27,637 nucleotides of DNA from Byssothecium circinans (Eukaryota > Ascomycota > Dothideomycetes > Pleosporales > Massarinaceae): contig ML977016.1 in assembly GCA_010015675.1 (NCBI GenBank), positions 234,641-262,277 on the forward strand, in the 5' to 3' direction. A program made the translations under genes and the position numbers. Below, piece after piece: positions 1 to 11,288 of the stretch. The notes under the pieces were generated by a model. It worked only from the letters and a program-made list of their open reading frames with translations, made no database searches and was not told the DNA's origin. Within the stretch, counting starts at the first letter, position 1. Each line of letters starts with the position of its first letter.

Positions 1-51
1 AGAAATAACGTCGCTAATAGCTGCTTGTATAGCTGCTTCACGGGGATCCAT
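1..51 (-). mobile_element. N-terminus of a pogo/Fot1-like transposase, cut by the window edge
   Basis: On the minus strand an ATG at 51-49 opens a frame that runs off the left edge. Its 17 visible residues begin MDPREAAIQAAISD. That resembles the start of the fungal pogo/Fot1 (DDE_1) transposases, where an N-terminal helix-turn-helix (psq-type) DNA-binding region begins just after a short leader of this kind. Only the first 17 codons are visible, so intactness, the DDE triad and the exact family cannot be judged. The sequence just upstream of its start (to the right, 60-200) carries the short direct repeats expected at a transposon end. The call rests on a short peptide plus that context. Confidence 0.55.
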
Positions 52-85
52 TTTGGTAGGGTGGGTGTTGAGATATCACGATTTT

Positions 86-172
86 CTGAGGGGTGGCCGA
101 TTTCTGAGGGGTGGCCGATTTCTGAGGGGTGGCCGATTTCTGAGGGGTGGCCAGCATCCACGGGTGGCCAGC
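86..172. repeat. 18-bp tandem repeat array at a transposon end
   Basis: The unit CTGAGGGGTGGCCGATTT occurs as three perfect copies (86-103, 104-121, 122-139). A fourth copy starts at 140 and diverges after GGTGGCC. A further copy of the core GGGTGGCCAGC lies at 162-172, matching 145-155. The array sits 35 bp upstream of the transposase start codon. Subterminal repeats in DNA transposons often serve as transposase-binding sites, which is inferred here. The outer terminal inverted repeat and the TA target duplication could not be fixed; the end probably lies within about 160-200. Confidence 0.85.
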
Positions 173-575
173 TACCCGGTCGGCTAGCTTATCCTATTTC
201 GGGCCTAGCACCACGTCCCCTTAACCGTTTGTTCCAACCAGTGCATTCAACACCATAGAGCAGGCGGTGGTTGCAGATAGCAAATAACGTAGAATACTTT
301 GAATATGGAAGAAAGCTACTCCCTTATTCTTACATCTCTTAGATACACTTTCGTCAGTGCTTCAGTGAGGTTTTCGTTTATTAAAGGCAAACTCAGTATC
401 CATAACCCAGTCCCAAAATTCCATGGTATCTATCACATCTATGCCCAAAAGCATCCAAAAACCTGGTATCTTATACCCTATACATCACACCGGAAACTCC
501 CAACACCAAAGCTGACCCTTGCATATTCATGCTCAAGCCATACCAATCACCCTCTAATCCCCCCGCCGATAATCC
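173..575. other. Intergenic stretch between transposon end and amylase 3' end
   Basis: No coding region is supported here. It holds the outer flank of the left transposon and, from about 300 on, the likely 3' untranslated region and downstream flank of the minus-strand amylase gene. The small plus-strand frames are antisense or low-complexity (CCA/CAG-rich at 560-615). Confidence 0.6.
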
Positions 576-2386
576 CTACACCACCCCCGCGACAGCAGCA
601 ACAGCAACACCCGCTATAGCAACAACTTTCTTCCTCCCCCCCGTAAAAGCCTGCTGCCCCAACACAGCAACACTCTTCTTCGTCTCACTAGGGCTCGCAC
701 CTCCCGGACCACCCCCCGACGTTGTATTCGGTTTCGGTTTACAAATCCCACCATCGCCGACCGCCGAAACGGCAAAGTATATCCTCGGCACACCGCCTTC
801 CATAGGTACCTCGAAACTCCCCTTTGCATCCACCGTCGCCCTAGTACAAGTCAGAACCTCGACGACTTCAGTACCCGATTCCCAGCCCGTGCCCGAGAGA
901 TTCAGCGTCCACGACGCCGAGCTATTCCCTTTGTTAGTGAAGACGGAGATGATTTGTTTCCCATTATGTCCCTTCCTCAGCGCGACGGTGTTGGTGTCGT
1001 TCCAGATCGCGTGGATGTTGTAAGTGGCGTAATTTGCATCGATGGCGAGGGCGCGGTTTCTAACTTCGTTGACTGCGGCCGTGAGTTTGTAAAGCTCGCC
1101 TTCTCTGGAGTAGCCTGAGAGCCATGTCGCTTCCCGATTCTCGGGGTCTGCGTATCCCTTGTAGTGCTGCTCCTGTCCCGCGTATACAATGGGAATGCCA
1201 TCCCAAAGTAGCGTTAATGCGAGTGCGTTCTTTGCTAGAGCCATGTCCTGCGTTTGGCTGGCGAAGCGTGGGAGATCGTGGTTCTCGGTGAAGGTGCCGA
1301 GGAGGGAGACATTGCAGGCAGATTTGAGGGTTTGGGTGGCGGTGAGGAGGGGCGCGGTGGATCCCGAGGTGGAGTTGAGGAAGAGCATGAAGGGGTAGTA
1401 GGCGGGATAATTGATTATGCTCTCCAGGTACTGCTGGTAGTCGCAGCAATATTCGGGGTCACGGGCTACGACTTCTCCAATGGCGAAGATGCCGGCGGCG
1501 GATTGGAAGGAGGACCAGAACGGCTTGTGGACGTGTTTGGCGGTGTCGATTCGCAGGCCGTCAACTATTCGCAATGTTAGAGTAATAGTTAAGGTTCATT
1601 TGAGAACTTGGCTTACTGGAGTAGTTTGACACCAGCTCTTTGATCCAGCTATTGTACTTATCACTCACTTCCTGATCTGCCGTCTTCAGATCTGGCAGGG
1701 GCACCAGGTCGTCGCCAAGCCAGCAGTCTTCCACCATAGCTTGATCTGAGTAATTGGAAATGACACAGAAGTCATTGAAGTATTTTTTGTCGTTGAAAGG
1801 GTTGAAGCGTGAGTAGTCAACACTGTCTGCGGTGCCATTCCAACCGTTGTGGTTGGGGACTACGTCGACCATGAGGTACTGCGTTCATGTTAGCTATTGA
1901 TGACACTAGTTTTCTGGCCTAGTAGTGATTTTAGAAACGCTTACCATGTCCCGATCATGCAATGCTTTGCTCAAGCCCTTCAGATCTTTCGCGGTGCCAA
2001 ACCGCTCATTCAAGCGATACAAATCTTGCTGCCAATACCCATGCCATGCGTACCCAAACTTGGTCTTCTCCGGCATTTGATACGTAACTGGCGATATCCA
2101 GATTGCCGTAAAGCCCATTGACTGAATGTAGTCTAGTTGCTTGATGATGCCCTGGTACGTCCCCCCACAATGGTCCATGTCCAAAGTGTTGCATGTCGCC
2201 GTGATACTACCGTCGGTGCGCGCGAAGCTGGAGCGTTGTTAGTATGGAAACAACATTATTGGGAACGTGGTTTTACCGGTCGGTGAGGAGTTGGTATATT
2301 GATTGCGAGCGCCATTGGTGTGCTGAAGCTGCATTCGTGATGCTCACGACTGCGCTGGCTACGGTGAGGAGGATACTGAACTTCAT
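576..2386 (-). CDS. Secreted GH13 alpha-amylase, probably GPI-anchored
   Basis: Four exons on the minus strand (2277-2386, 1945-2227, 1617-1878, 576-1564) with 49-, 66- and 52-bp introns give 547 aa. The protein hydrolyses alpha-1,4-glucan bonds. It starts with a signal peptide ([15 protein letters not shown]..., cleavage near residue 20). The four GH13 regions are present: [19 protein letters not shown] with nucleophile D225; IGEVV with acid/base E249; FTENHD with D315. A C-terminal beta domain follows. The last ~55 residues are Gly/Ser/Pro-rich and end in a basic GGRKK plus a 16-residue Val/Ala/Gly tail with no hydrophilic end, which looks like a GPI-attachment signal. GPI-anchored fungal alpha-amylases (AgtA/AmyD type) act in cell-wall alpha-glucan synthesis rather than starch use; that role is an inference from the tail. 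An ordinary secreted or membrane-tethered amylase remains possible. Confidence 0.93.
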
Positions 2387-2442
2387 GGTTGCTGGACTCC
2401 TTACGAGGGTGTGTTGTGGCCGAATATGAATGGCAGCGCTCG

Positions 2443-2450
2443 CTTTTATT
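2443..2450 (-). promoter_or_regulatory. Possible TATA-like box of the amylase gene
   Basis: Read on the minus strand, AATAAAAG lies about 57-64 bp upstream of the amylase ATG. The position is reasonable for a short-leader fungal gene, but the motif is degenerate and the transcription start is unknown. Confidence 0.35.
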
Positions 2451-3723
2451 CCAAAGAGCAGCCTCCAAACAAAATTCCTGTTCTCCTAAGCGCCAAACCA
2501 AGCAAACGCACAGCGTCGTCACCGCAAGAACAAACGAGGCAAAAGAAGGGAGAGGAAGAAGAATAAGGATAGAATTACCAAAGGAAACATGCAGGCCCGC
2601 AGAGCCGCATATGCGCCCTGGGAATGTTCATGATTTATCAAAACCACCATGCTCGACCCTGTATAACCGCAATGGCGCTAAACCTGTAAGGTACCCGCAG
2701 ACGAATCAGACGGCGCGATTCGACATGAAAATACCCACTTTAAACTCGTTTTTGCTCTCAACAGTCCAGCATTTCGCTCCCATTTGCGCGATAAGAGTGA
2801 AACAGGACTGACGACAATTTTTGACCTATATGCCGGAAGCGGTGTACTTATGGCATGGAGGAAAAATGAACAGGGACTGAAAATATGACAATCGACTGAT
2901 AGAGCGGGTTTCTTGAGGAATGAAGAAACAACTTAGAACGTGGCCAGCAAAACAATCTTCCAAATCGCAGCCTAGCCTAACCTACCTTTCGATATCGGGA
3001 TATAGATATACGAGGCCCTAAGCGCTCGCTGCACGACACCCAAATCCCGAGTCGGCACATTGCACGATCGACGTGCAGAGCCGGTCGATCCAAGCCGTCG
3101 CACTAAGGTAGGGGTTGAGCCGCTAGACCGCCGAGTGGACCGTTGATGCTGTACGTTGCCATGGTGTGACCATGTGGCCGTATGAAAAGAAAATGCTTGT
3201 TCTTTGACTGACCGAAGCGGTGTGTGAGCATGTGAAAGTAATTCACATGCGCTCACACTCGAGAGAGTCGTGGGACGATGGCTTTTGGGTGGCATGAATT
3301 GGCTCATGGCAAAATGTGGTGTTGGAGAAATGGAGACAACCTCGGGATTGTGGGAGGGGATGAAGTAGGCACACTAGCCACAGAAAGAAAGTATGAAAGC
3401 CTCCCTTCACATCGAATGCTTAGAAAGGTTGTAAGACGCCCACCAGGACATCGTTGAGGCAGAACAAATGCCCTTCTTTTGCCACATGCAAGTCCGCTAC
3501 TGGCTTTCTTGACAGATTTCAAGATCGATTCAAAGTGACAAACTTTCTGTACCCAAATCATCGATAATAACGCCTGGTTATGCAGAACGTTGAAAAGAAG
3601 AGAAACAAAGTGCTTCCAAGCACGTCACACCCTCAAATTGTCCTCCGATTGCTCTCCAACAACAACACAAGATAGAGCCTCCAAAAAATCCAAAACCGTC
3701 ACTGATATCACCACAATTATGTT
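2451..3723. other. Gene-free interval, amylase promoter side and MAPKK 3' side
   Basis: About 1.3 kb without a supportable gene. Minus-strand open frames at 2972-3307 and 3304-3561 are low in recognisable motifs, lack family resemblance and do not splice into anything familiar. The left part should hold the amylase promoter and the right part the 3' untranslated region of the kinase kinase gene. Confidence 0.6.
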
Positions 3724-5223
3724 CTACACTTCGTTGTTCCACCTCTTGGGCGCGGAGGGCAGACCTCCACTTGGCGGCGGGGCTCGTACTTGCGGCGAGC
3801 CTACGGGTGGAGGAGCGGGTCGCATAGGTAGCGTCATCGAGCCGCTCGCAGTACTAGATGTTCTTGAGGGATGTGCTGGCCGTGGCGGCGCGGTGACTGA
3901 TCCGTTAGATCCGGAGTGCTTGTGCTCGTTGCTGGGTCCAGGAGGTGATCGTTCGCGTAGTTTTTCTCGGACGGTGGAAGAGGGTGCGGTAGGAGCCAAG
4001 TGCGATTTGCGCTTGTTGTGCTCGATCATGCTAATCGCCCAAGCTTCGAGGTCGACGGGCGTTCGTTTTGCGGCTTGGAGGAATGCGTCGTGCTCCTGCT
4101 TTTGTGAGAAGATATTCGACATAAGTAAAGGTCAAGGACTCACATATAGCTCCCTAGGTGTAGGTCGCTCTGCCGGATTCTTCATCAAACACTTTGCGAT
4201 CATGTCTTCCAAGATGGAAGGGAAAGCATCGCTCTTTGGCAGCTTCGGCGCAGGCTCCAGAACGATTTGCTGCAAAAGATCCAAGATACCTTGGGGACCA
4301 CCGGGACCATCGCCATCGTCGTCACTGCCGCCAAAGGGGAATTTCCCTATCGCCAGCTCCATGATTGTAAGACCCACACTCCACACATCCGATTTAACCG
4401 TGTACGGTGAACCCTGTATCCGCTCCGGTGCCATATAAGTACCCGTGCCGACGAATGTCTCTGCAATAGAACCCTCCAATTCACTAGACACTCCAAAGTC
4501 GCATAGCTTGATCTGACCTCTTGAGTTGACGAGGACGTTGGACGGCTTCATGTCGCGGTGCATGATCTTGTGCGCAGAATAGAGGTAGGCCAGGCCGCCG
4601 AGCACGGCTTCTGCGATCTTGCCCAGGACGTCGACGCGGACGGGACCAAATGTCTTGGACACCCAGTCGAGAGAACTGCCACAAGTCTTAATCTTGTGTA
4701 CGGGATGAAAGTCTGAGAGAGCACCTACCCTACGTCCATGTACTCCATGCACATTATCACGTCTCCTGTGTCGTTCTGGAAGGCGCCGTAGAAGGCGACA
4801 ATCTGCTCTGAATTGCAGTCGTGCATGATCCTCAGCTCGCGCACGATACGTTTCCGAACTTCGTTCTTTGCCTCGACATGTATGATCTGGCCGGCGTCAA
4901 TGCTGACATTCACCCAGAGTCCCGTATTTGCTCCCTACCTTCCTAGCCATGACGACCTTGGTCGCGGCATGCTGCACCTTGCTCACAGTGCCTCCATTTC
5001 CAGAGCCAAGCTCACGCAGTACAATAAGATCCTCAGCCTTCAAGTCCAGCCTGAATTCCACGCCAATCTCCAGTGTGTCTGCCCGGCTATCGTCGTTGCC
5101 GTTGCCGCCAGGCACCTGTGCGTCACCGGCTGATGGTGCGGGCTTCGGCGGAGGCGCACTGAGGGCGAGGCCCTTCACATTCTTGCGCTTCATCGTCTTC
5201 GTCTTGAACGCGGAGTCGGCCAT
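3724..5223 (-). CDS. STE7: MAP kinase kinase, Ste7 type (pheromone/invasive-growth cascade)
   Basis: Four exons on the minus strand (4939-5223, 4729-4886, 4144-4675, 3724-4095) give 448 aa; introns are 52, 53 and 48 bp. The kinase domain spans about residues 65-330: glycine loop LGSGNGG (72-78), catalytic Lys in VMARK (K95, at the first splice junction), HRDMKPSN (about 187-194), DFG (about 207-209) and the MAPKK activation loop SIAET, with Ser ~217 and Thr ~221 as the sites a MAPKKK would phosphorylate. The stretch KIIHVEAKNEVRKRIVREL is characteristic of the fungal Ste7/MEK2 group rather than the Pbs2 or Mkk1 groups. In fungi this enzyme activates the Fus3/Kss1-type MAPK that controls mating, hyphal fusion and, in pathogens, host infection. 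The last intron acceptor was set to give ELYEHDAFLQAAKRTP, matching the family. The ~100-residue tail is Pro/Ser-rich. Confidence 0.96.
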
Positions 5224-6752
5224 GGCGGCGGTTCGCGCTCGTGCCGTGAATAGCGGAGGGGCAGCGGGGGGTGCGCGCGACGGCTTTCAAGAAGAACACA
5301 AAGATAGAACTACTGTACGAACAATAGAAAGCTGGTAGGAGGGTTTCTCTCTACTGTGCTTGCCGCCCAGTTGCTAGAAGGTGTTTCGCCAATCAATACG
5401 GACAGTAAAGGAGGGCCGCGGCGTCTATTGGATTAACGCTTTCGGGTCAGCTACCGCAAAGCCCGAATAGCTCAATAGCAATTAGCGATGCCCGACGAAA
5501 GGCGCCCAATACAGGAGCGCAAAATAACGTGTCGTGTCGGGATGTAGAGGATATTGGCGACGAGAGGGCGAGCAAGGCGAAATCGAGGTTGATCCGATAG
5601 TGGGGCGCTTGCTTGGTGGGGAGCAATAAGCAATCTGCACATGCACGCGCAAAGAGAAGAGCTTGAATGTTCAGGGCTGCAGCGAGCGAAAGACCACGAC
5701 CGCAACAAAGGTCGACGGCTGGGAGGCGATGGATAGCAGACTCGACGCTGAAGAGGTGCAGACACCAGTGGTATTATAATGATGCAGTTGTCAGGAGCGT
5801 TTCAGTTTCGCTTGACCCCCGCCCATGTGCTTCACCCTATTTTCTAGCACTGGCGCGGACATAGCCGTGCCCATAACGGCTCACGACATTTCAATCATAT
5901 TTGTACCTTTGTAGGCCCTCACGCAATACCACCACAAAGCTACTCAATATCTGTCGATGCTCCTGTTCCTATAGATACGACATTCGCTAGCTGACTCTGC
6001 CCGGTCCCTTCGAGCGCACATGGCTCTATGCACACCTCAAAGGTTGAAATTAGATTTTGTGGTGGACGTGTGGCAATGCCAGACTTTTGACCACCACTTA
6101 CACTTCATTTCTGAGGGAATGTTTCATGGTTGAAATGCATGCGCCCGGTATGAGATAGAGTGCGCTCCGGCAGCTCAAACATGAGATCTCGAGAGCGTTT
6201 CTAGAAACGAGATGGTCATGGCTCAGTAGATACCCTGGACGACTGCGACAGAGTATTCCAAGGACGTCGTTTTTGAGGATTCACCGATTTCGGGGAGAGA
6301 GAATCTTGCAGTAGCCTTCGAAGTTGTAAGACCTAGCCTCTGACGGTATCGAAATGATCGCTTCGAGGATAGTACCGAGTCGTTTGAACGATTCTCCGCG
6401 GGCGTTTTCCACTCCGGTCTCCTCTCGATGCCGTGTACAAGCAACTTCGTGGAACTCATATCGTGGACTCTGGTGAGTTGCCAACTTCGAGCGGACCCGG
6501 GGATGGTGACAGCCACAGTGGCTAAGACGCCAACCAGAAAACAGCTAGCGCCAAATGTCCGAGCGCCTTTACCTCACAATTTCAACGCGACCTACGTTCT
6601 CATTCTTCCACTTCCACCCCCCCTCGACCGCGTACGACCCCCCGATCGCGCTATCATCAACCTCATCGCCGCCCCCGAAATCCTGCATCTCGCGACAAAG
6701 GCGTCGACCGACGAGCTTCAACCGCGAGTTCTCCTTTGTTAGATAGCGCAAG
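5224..6752. other. 1.5-kb divergent promoter region between MAPKK and SPT6
   Basis: The two flanking genes are transcribed away from each other, so this interval should hold both promoters. The open frames inside it (for example minus 6223-6516 and plus 6428-6742) overlap on opposite strands and show no family resemblance. No tRNA-like fold or conserved RNA was recognised. A CT/CCCC-rich stretch at about 6600-6640, shortly upstream of the SPT6 start, resembles the pyrimidine-rich tracts common in promoters of constitutive fungal genes. Confidence 0.6.
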
Positions 6753-9700
6753 ATGGCAGATCAGTTCTTTGACAATGTTGCCGAACTAGGCTCTGAAGAG
6801 GAGGATGAGGATTTCGAGGGACGCCCCGCAGCAAACGGCATCAACGGAATCGACGATTCTAGCGAGGAAGAAGACGAGGACGATGAAGACAAGCTCCGAG
6901 CGGTAGGCATCTGATCACGGCTGGCATGAGGCTATACTAACTGTCCTGTAGGAGGGCGAAGGCTGGGTGGTTGATGAGGAGGAGGAAGAAGAAGGTGTGG
7001 AAGATTCCCGGAAGGAGCGTAAGCGGCGTAAAAAGAGGAAGCATCGTGAGGCAGCGGAGGAACTCGACGCGGAAGACTTGGATCTGATTGGCATGGAGGT
7101 GGAGCCAAAAGACACCTCGCAGGTATGTAATGATATATGCATACCATAACTGCGCTGACCACAGTCTAGCCAAAGTACAAACGCCTGAAGCGCGGCCATA
7201 AGGAGCGGTCGACCGCACGCGGCATCGAAGACATTTTCTCAGACGAAGAGGGCGGCGACGATGACGTCGACGACCGAAGGGGGGCAGGCATGGACGAGTT
7301 TGCCGGCTTCATAGAGGAGGAGGCGTTCGAAGATGAGCTTGGAGACGAAGACGACGACCGCGAGGTTGGTCAGCCTGGCATCGCGTACGTACAGTTCCTG
7401 TTGTTTTGGGGGGATTTAAGCTAGTGTGATCCAAGACAACTCGGATTATTCAAACTCTGGACGGCCTTCACTGACTATGTATAGTGCGATCACACGGGCT
7501 CTCCAAGCCTCGGGCATGGACGAGAGCGCGAACGAAGACTACACGGCTGCATTCGGCGATGGTACAGACTACGATTGGGCGATTGACATGCAAGAGCAGC
7601 AAGATGCCGAGCAAGAAGGCGCCGGAAAGGAACTCCAGCTGAAGGATGTATTCGAGCCATCACAGCTCGCGGAGCGCATGCTTACGGACGAAGACAACGT
7701 CATCCGCGAAACCGATGTTCCAGAGCGCCTGCAGCTCGCACGCAAGCCGTTCAAGGAAATCGAGCTGTCTCCGGAGAGGATGGAAGCACGACTCGACGAG
7801 GAAGCGACATGGGTGTCAAATCTCATCTGGCCAAAGAAGGGGATGCAGGCCTTCTTTGAACAGCCTTTCCAGAAAGCCGTGCGCAAGGTTCTCGAGTTCA
7901 TCAACCTCGAAGACTACGAAGTACCTTTCATCTTCAACCATCGGAAAGATTATCTTATCCATGCTCCCAACGACACCCCGGAAGATCCCGATGACCCTAC
8001 GCCACGGTCCGCGCGTCCGGAACGCCTACTGGTGCAGACGGACCTTTGGGAGATCCTCGACTTGGACTTAAAGTTCAGGGCTTTCACGGAGAAACGGGAT
8101 GCACTGCAGCAAGCTTACGACAATCTGAAGGCCGTCTATCCTGATGTCACAGACGATGTCATTGACGATTTGATCAGCCAGGCAGTTACCATTGAGGAAA
8201 TCCAGGAACTGCAGGACTATCTACACTTCAAATACTCACAAGAGATGGGAGAAGTTCGCCAGGAGACGGCCACAAATGGAGCGCAGAAACGCGCCACCAA
8301 TGCGCGCAGCTTTTACGACAAGCTCCGCAACACCAGGACGATCAGCATGATGAGCGCCATTGGAGTTTCATCTGACGAGTTTGCCAAGCGAGCAGATGGC
8401 ACGATATTGGGTAACCATATTGTTGAAGATCCCATGATGAAGCCCGAGGAGATTGCTGATGAGCTCGCCGAGCCTCCCGAGACTGGACACACCTTGCTGC
8501 GCTCTGCGAAGCTGCTCTACATTCAAGAACTCCAGACCAATCCGCGATTACGCAGGTTCATCCGAGGAAACTTCTACCGTGATGCTCTCATCGACTGTAT
8601 CCGCACTGAGAAGGGCATGCGCAAGATTACCGAAGACCATGCGTACTATGAATTCAAGTACTCTCGCAATCAGACTTTTATGGATCTTCATGGCCGCCCG
8701 GAACTATTCCTCAAGATGCTCAAGGCGGAGGAAGAAGGCCTTATCCAGGTTAAGATACGAATGGGCAAATTCGACGCCTTCAAGCAGAAGTTGCACGCTC
8801 ATATTGTCTCTGATAATGTGAGCGAGGTATCGGAGAAGTGGAATTCGCTGCGTAAAGAGCTCCTCGATACTGCCGTGGATAAGCTGCATAGTATCATCGC
8901 CGCAGGTGTCAAGGAGACCCTGCGCGCCCGTTGCGAAGATGAACTCGCGAGCCGTGCGCGCGACAGCTACACTAACAAGCTTGACCAAGCACCCTTCAAG
9001 CCAAAGAATGCGGAGAATGGCTTCATTCCGAACACGATGTGCCTTTCCCACGGCAAAGGCCTGCGAGGCGATGCCATCATGTGGGCATTTGTTCATCAGG
9101 ATGGGCGCGTTTTGGAGAATGGCAAATTCGTCGAGTTCAGGCGCGGTAATCGTGAGCGAGGCATTCCTGACGGCAAAGACATCGAGGAGTTCGTTAAGAT
9201 CTGCAACCGACGGAAACCCGACGTCATCGGTATCTGTGGGTTTTCCGTAGAGACCAAGAAACTCTACCGAGACCTTATAGACATCGTTCAAGAGAACGGC
9301 TTGATGGGCCCTGAATACGAAGACGACGAAGGCGCTGAAAAGGCCGAACCTCTGGATGTCACCATTGTAAATGACGAGGTGGCACGTCTTTACTACAACA
9401 GTGCACGCGCAGCTACCGAGTTTCCTAAATATCCGCCGCTCACGAGGTACTGCATTGCGCTTTGCCGGTACCTTCAAAACCCTCTTGCCGAGTATGCTTC
9501 TCTCGGAAAGGATATTATTTCGCTACCGTTCGTCCCTAACCAGACACTGATTCCCCAGGACAAGCTTCTAGACCGTCTGGATAATGCCATGGTAGATATG
9601 GTCAACCTTGTCGGCCTGAGCTTGATGGAAGCCTATGACGACCCATACCTATCCAAGCTATTACCATTCATTTGCGGATTGGGACCTCGCAAAGCGGACA

Positions 9701-11272
9701 AGGTCATCAAAGCTATTCAGGCAAACGGCGACGAAGTTCACAAGCGATTCGATCTATTAGGTGTGTCCGAAGAGGACGACCGTGAACTCAAGGCGGCAAT
9801 GGGACCCAAGGTGTTCCAAAACTGCGCCAGCTTTTTGTGGCTGCACTTTGAATCTCACACTGAAACATCCGACTACCTCGACAACACTCGTGTCCACCCC
9901 GAAGACTATGATCTGGCCCGCAAGATGGTCGCCGACGCAATGGGGTTGGATGAGGAAGACATCAAGGCGGAGGTTGAAGAGGGCGGCCCCAGTGCTGTCA
10001 TTCGAAAGATGGTAAGGGAAGACAAGACAGATCAAGTCCATGATCTCATTTTGGAGGATTACGCCTCAGAGATCGAGAAGAAGCTTGGCAGCCGCAAGCG
10101 TGCCACCCTGGAGACTATCCGGGCGGAACTCTCCGACCCATATGAAGAAATCCGGCAAAGGTTCGCATCTCTGAGCCCTGAAGAAGTGTTCACCATCTTG
10201 ACCGGCGAGACGGAGTCGTCCTTACAGGAAGGCATGGTTGTTCCGGTTCAAATCAAGCGTACTTTCCCCGATCACATTGAGGTTCGGCTTGAATGCGGGA
10301 TTGAAGGTGGTGTATCTGAGTCAGAATTTCCTGAAGGCGTCGGGCAAGATCGGCAAGCACCCCGTGATGTGTTTCAGCCGCACCAGACTGTCCGGGCCAA
10401 GATTGTGTTCCTCAATCGCAAGGCGCTCACAGCCCAGCTTTCGCTGCGCGAAGACATCATCCGCCAACCTGGACGACCAGCTCCGCGTGTCTCTGGTGAC
10501 TGGGACGATCAGCAAGAGGCTGCTGACAAGAAGGCCGCCGAGAGGGAAAAGGAAGTTGCGTCCGGTCGACCCAATCGCGTGGTCAACCACCCTCTGTTTT
10601 TCTCATTCAACTCGGCGCAAGCCGAAGAGTACCTTGGCAGCAAGGAGCCCGGTGAAGTCGTCATTCGTCCATCTTCAAAGGGTTTCGACCATCTCGCTGT
10701 TACGTGGAAGGTGTCTGATAATGCTTTCCAGCACATTGACGTACTTGAGATGAATAAGGCAAGCGAATATTCTCTCGGCAAGCAACTTCGTATCGAGAAG
10801 GCGGTCTATTCTGATCTCGACGAGTTGATCGTCAACCACGTCGAGGCCATGGCTAAGAAGGTCACTGAGATCATGAAGGACGAGCGTTTCCAGAAGGGCA
10901 CCAAAGAAGAGACGGGTAAGACTAACTACTTCTACAACACATCATCAACAAAGCTAACATGTACCTACAGAACAATGGCTGCACAACTACTGCCAGGCCA
11001 ACCCATCCCGTTTCATGTACGCCTTCTGCAGCATTCCGAAGTACCCCGGTCATTTCTGGCTCGTCTTCCAGGCCGGCAGCAACCGCAAGCCGGGCGCTTG
11101 GCCTGTCAAGGTCATCCCCAACGCTTTCCAGATGAGCAGGAACATTTACCCCGATATGACGGCGTTGAAGAACGGCTTCAAGCTCATGTATCAGAGCAAG
11201 CAGCAAGCCGGTGCCGCCGGAACGGGCGGTGCTGGAGCTGCGCGACAGGCAGCGACTGTTGCACGGCGATAA
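6753..11272 (+). CDS. SPT6: Transcription elongation factor / histone chaperone SPT6
   Basis: Five exons (6753-6902, 6952-7122, 7170-7384, 7485-10915, 10971-11272) give 1422 aa, the usual Spt6 length. Spt6 travels with RNA polymerase II, reassembles nucleosomes behind it and binds histones H3-H4. Visible parts: a strongly acidic N-terminus (runs of Glu/Asp to about residue 180) with a basic RKERKRRKKRKH patch and the family motif PKYKRLKRGHK; the Tex-like core; a YqgF/RNase H-like region near 690-830; helix-hairpin-helix motifs near 895-1000 (LLPFICGLGPRKADKVI); an S1 RNA-binding domain near 1095-1175; and tandem SH2 domains from about 1210 to the end, with the binding Arg in VVIRPSS and the second SH2 at FWLVFQAGSNRKPGAWPVKV. 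The third intron (7385-7484) has an ambiguous GTACGTAC donor; the chosen site keeps frame into AITRALQASGMDE. The last intron (10916-10970) restores TEQWLHNYCQ. Confidence 0.97.
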
Positions 11273-11275
11273 GCT

Positions 11276-11288
11276 GGGGGGGGGGGGG
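11276..11288 (+). repeat. Run of 13 G just after the SPT6 stop codon
   Basis: An uninterrupted G13 homopolymer begins three bases after the TAA. It would be transcribed into the 3' untranslated region. It could form a G-quadruplex with neighbouring copies or simply be a replication-slippage tract; its exact length may also be a sequencing estimate. Confidence 0.9.

Noticed and set aside
25..258. Plus-strand frame with a repeated SEGWPI hexapeptide
   Set aside because: It is the translation of the 18-bp DNA tandem array in the transposon end. The repeat length being a multiple of three explains the open frame, and nothing else in it looks like a protein.
1565..1616. Possible frameshift in the amylase, since the frame changes before GLRIDTAKH
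   Set aside because: A 52-bp GT-AG intron joins SNYS to IDGLRID exactly in frame with the family motif.
2972..3561. Two adjoining minus-strand frames that might form one spliced gene
   Set aside because: No convincing donor/acceptor joins them, and neither has recognisable motifs or consistent composition.
3590..4438. 282-codon plus-strand open frame
   Set aside because: Antisense to exons 3 and 4 of the Ste7-type kinase, whose motifs are unambiguous.
5224..6752. tRNA or small RNA gene in the MAPKK-SPT6 gap
   Set aside because: No T-loop GTTC-type signature paired with an A box and acceptor stem could be found by eye; a dedicated tRNA scan would settle it.
8704..9477. 257-codon minus-strand open frame
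   Set aside because: Lies wholly inside the main SPT6 exon in antisense and has no family resemblance; it is a shadow of the coding strand's composition.
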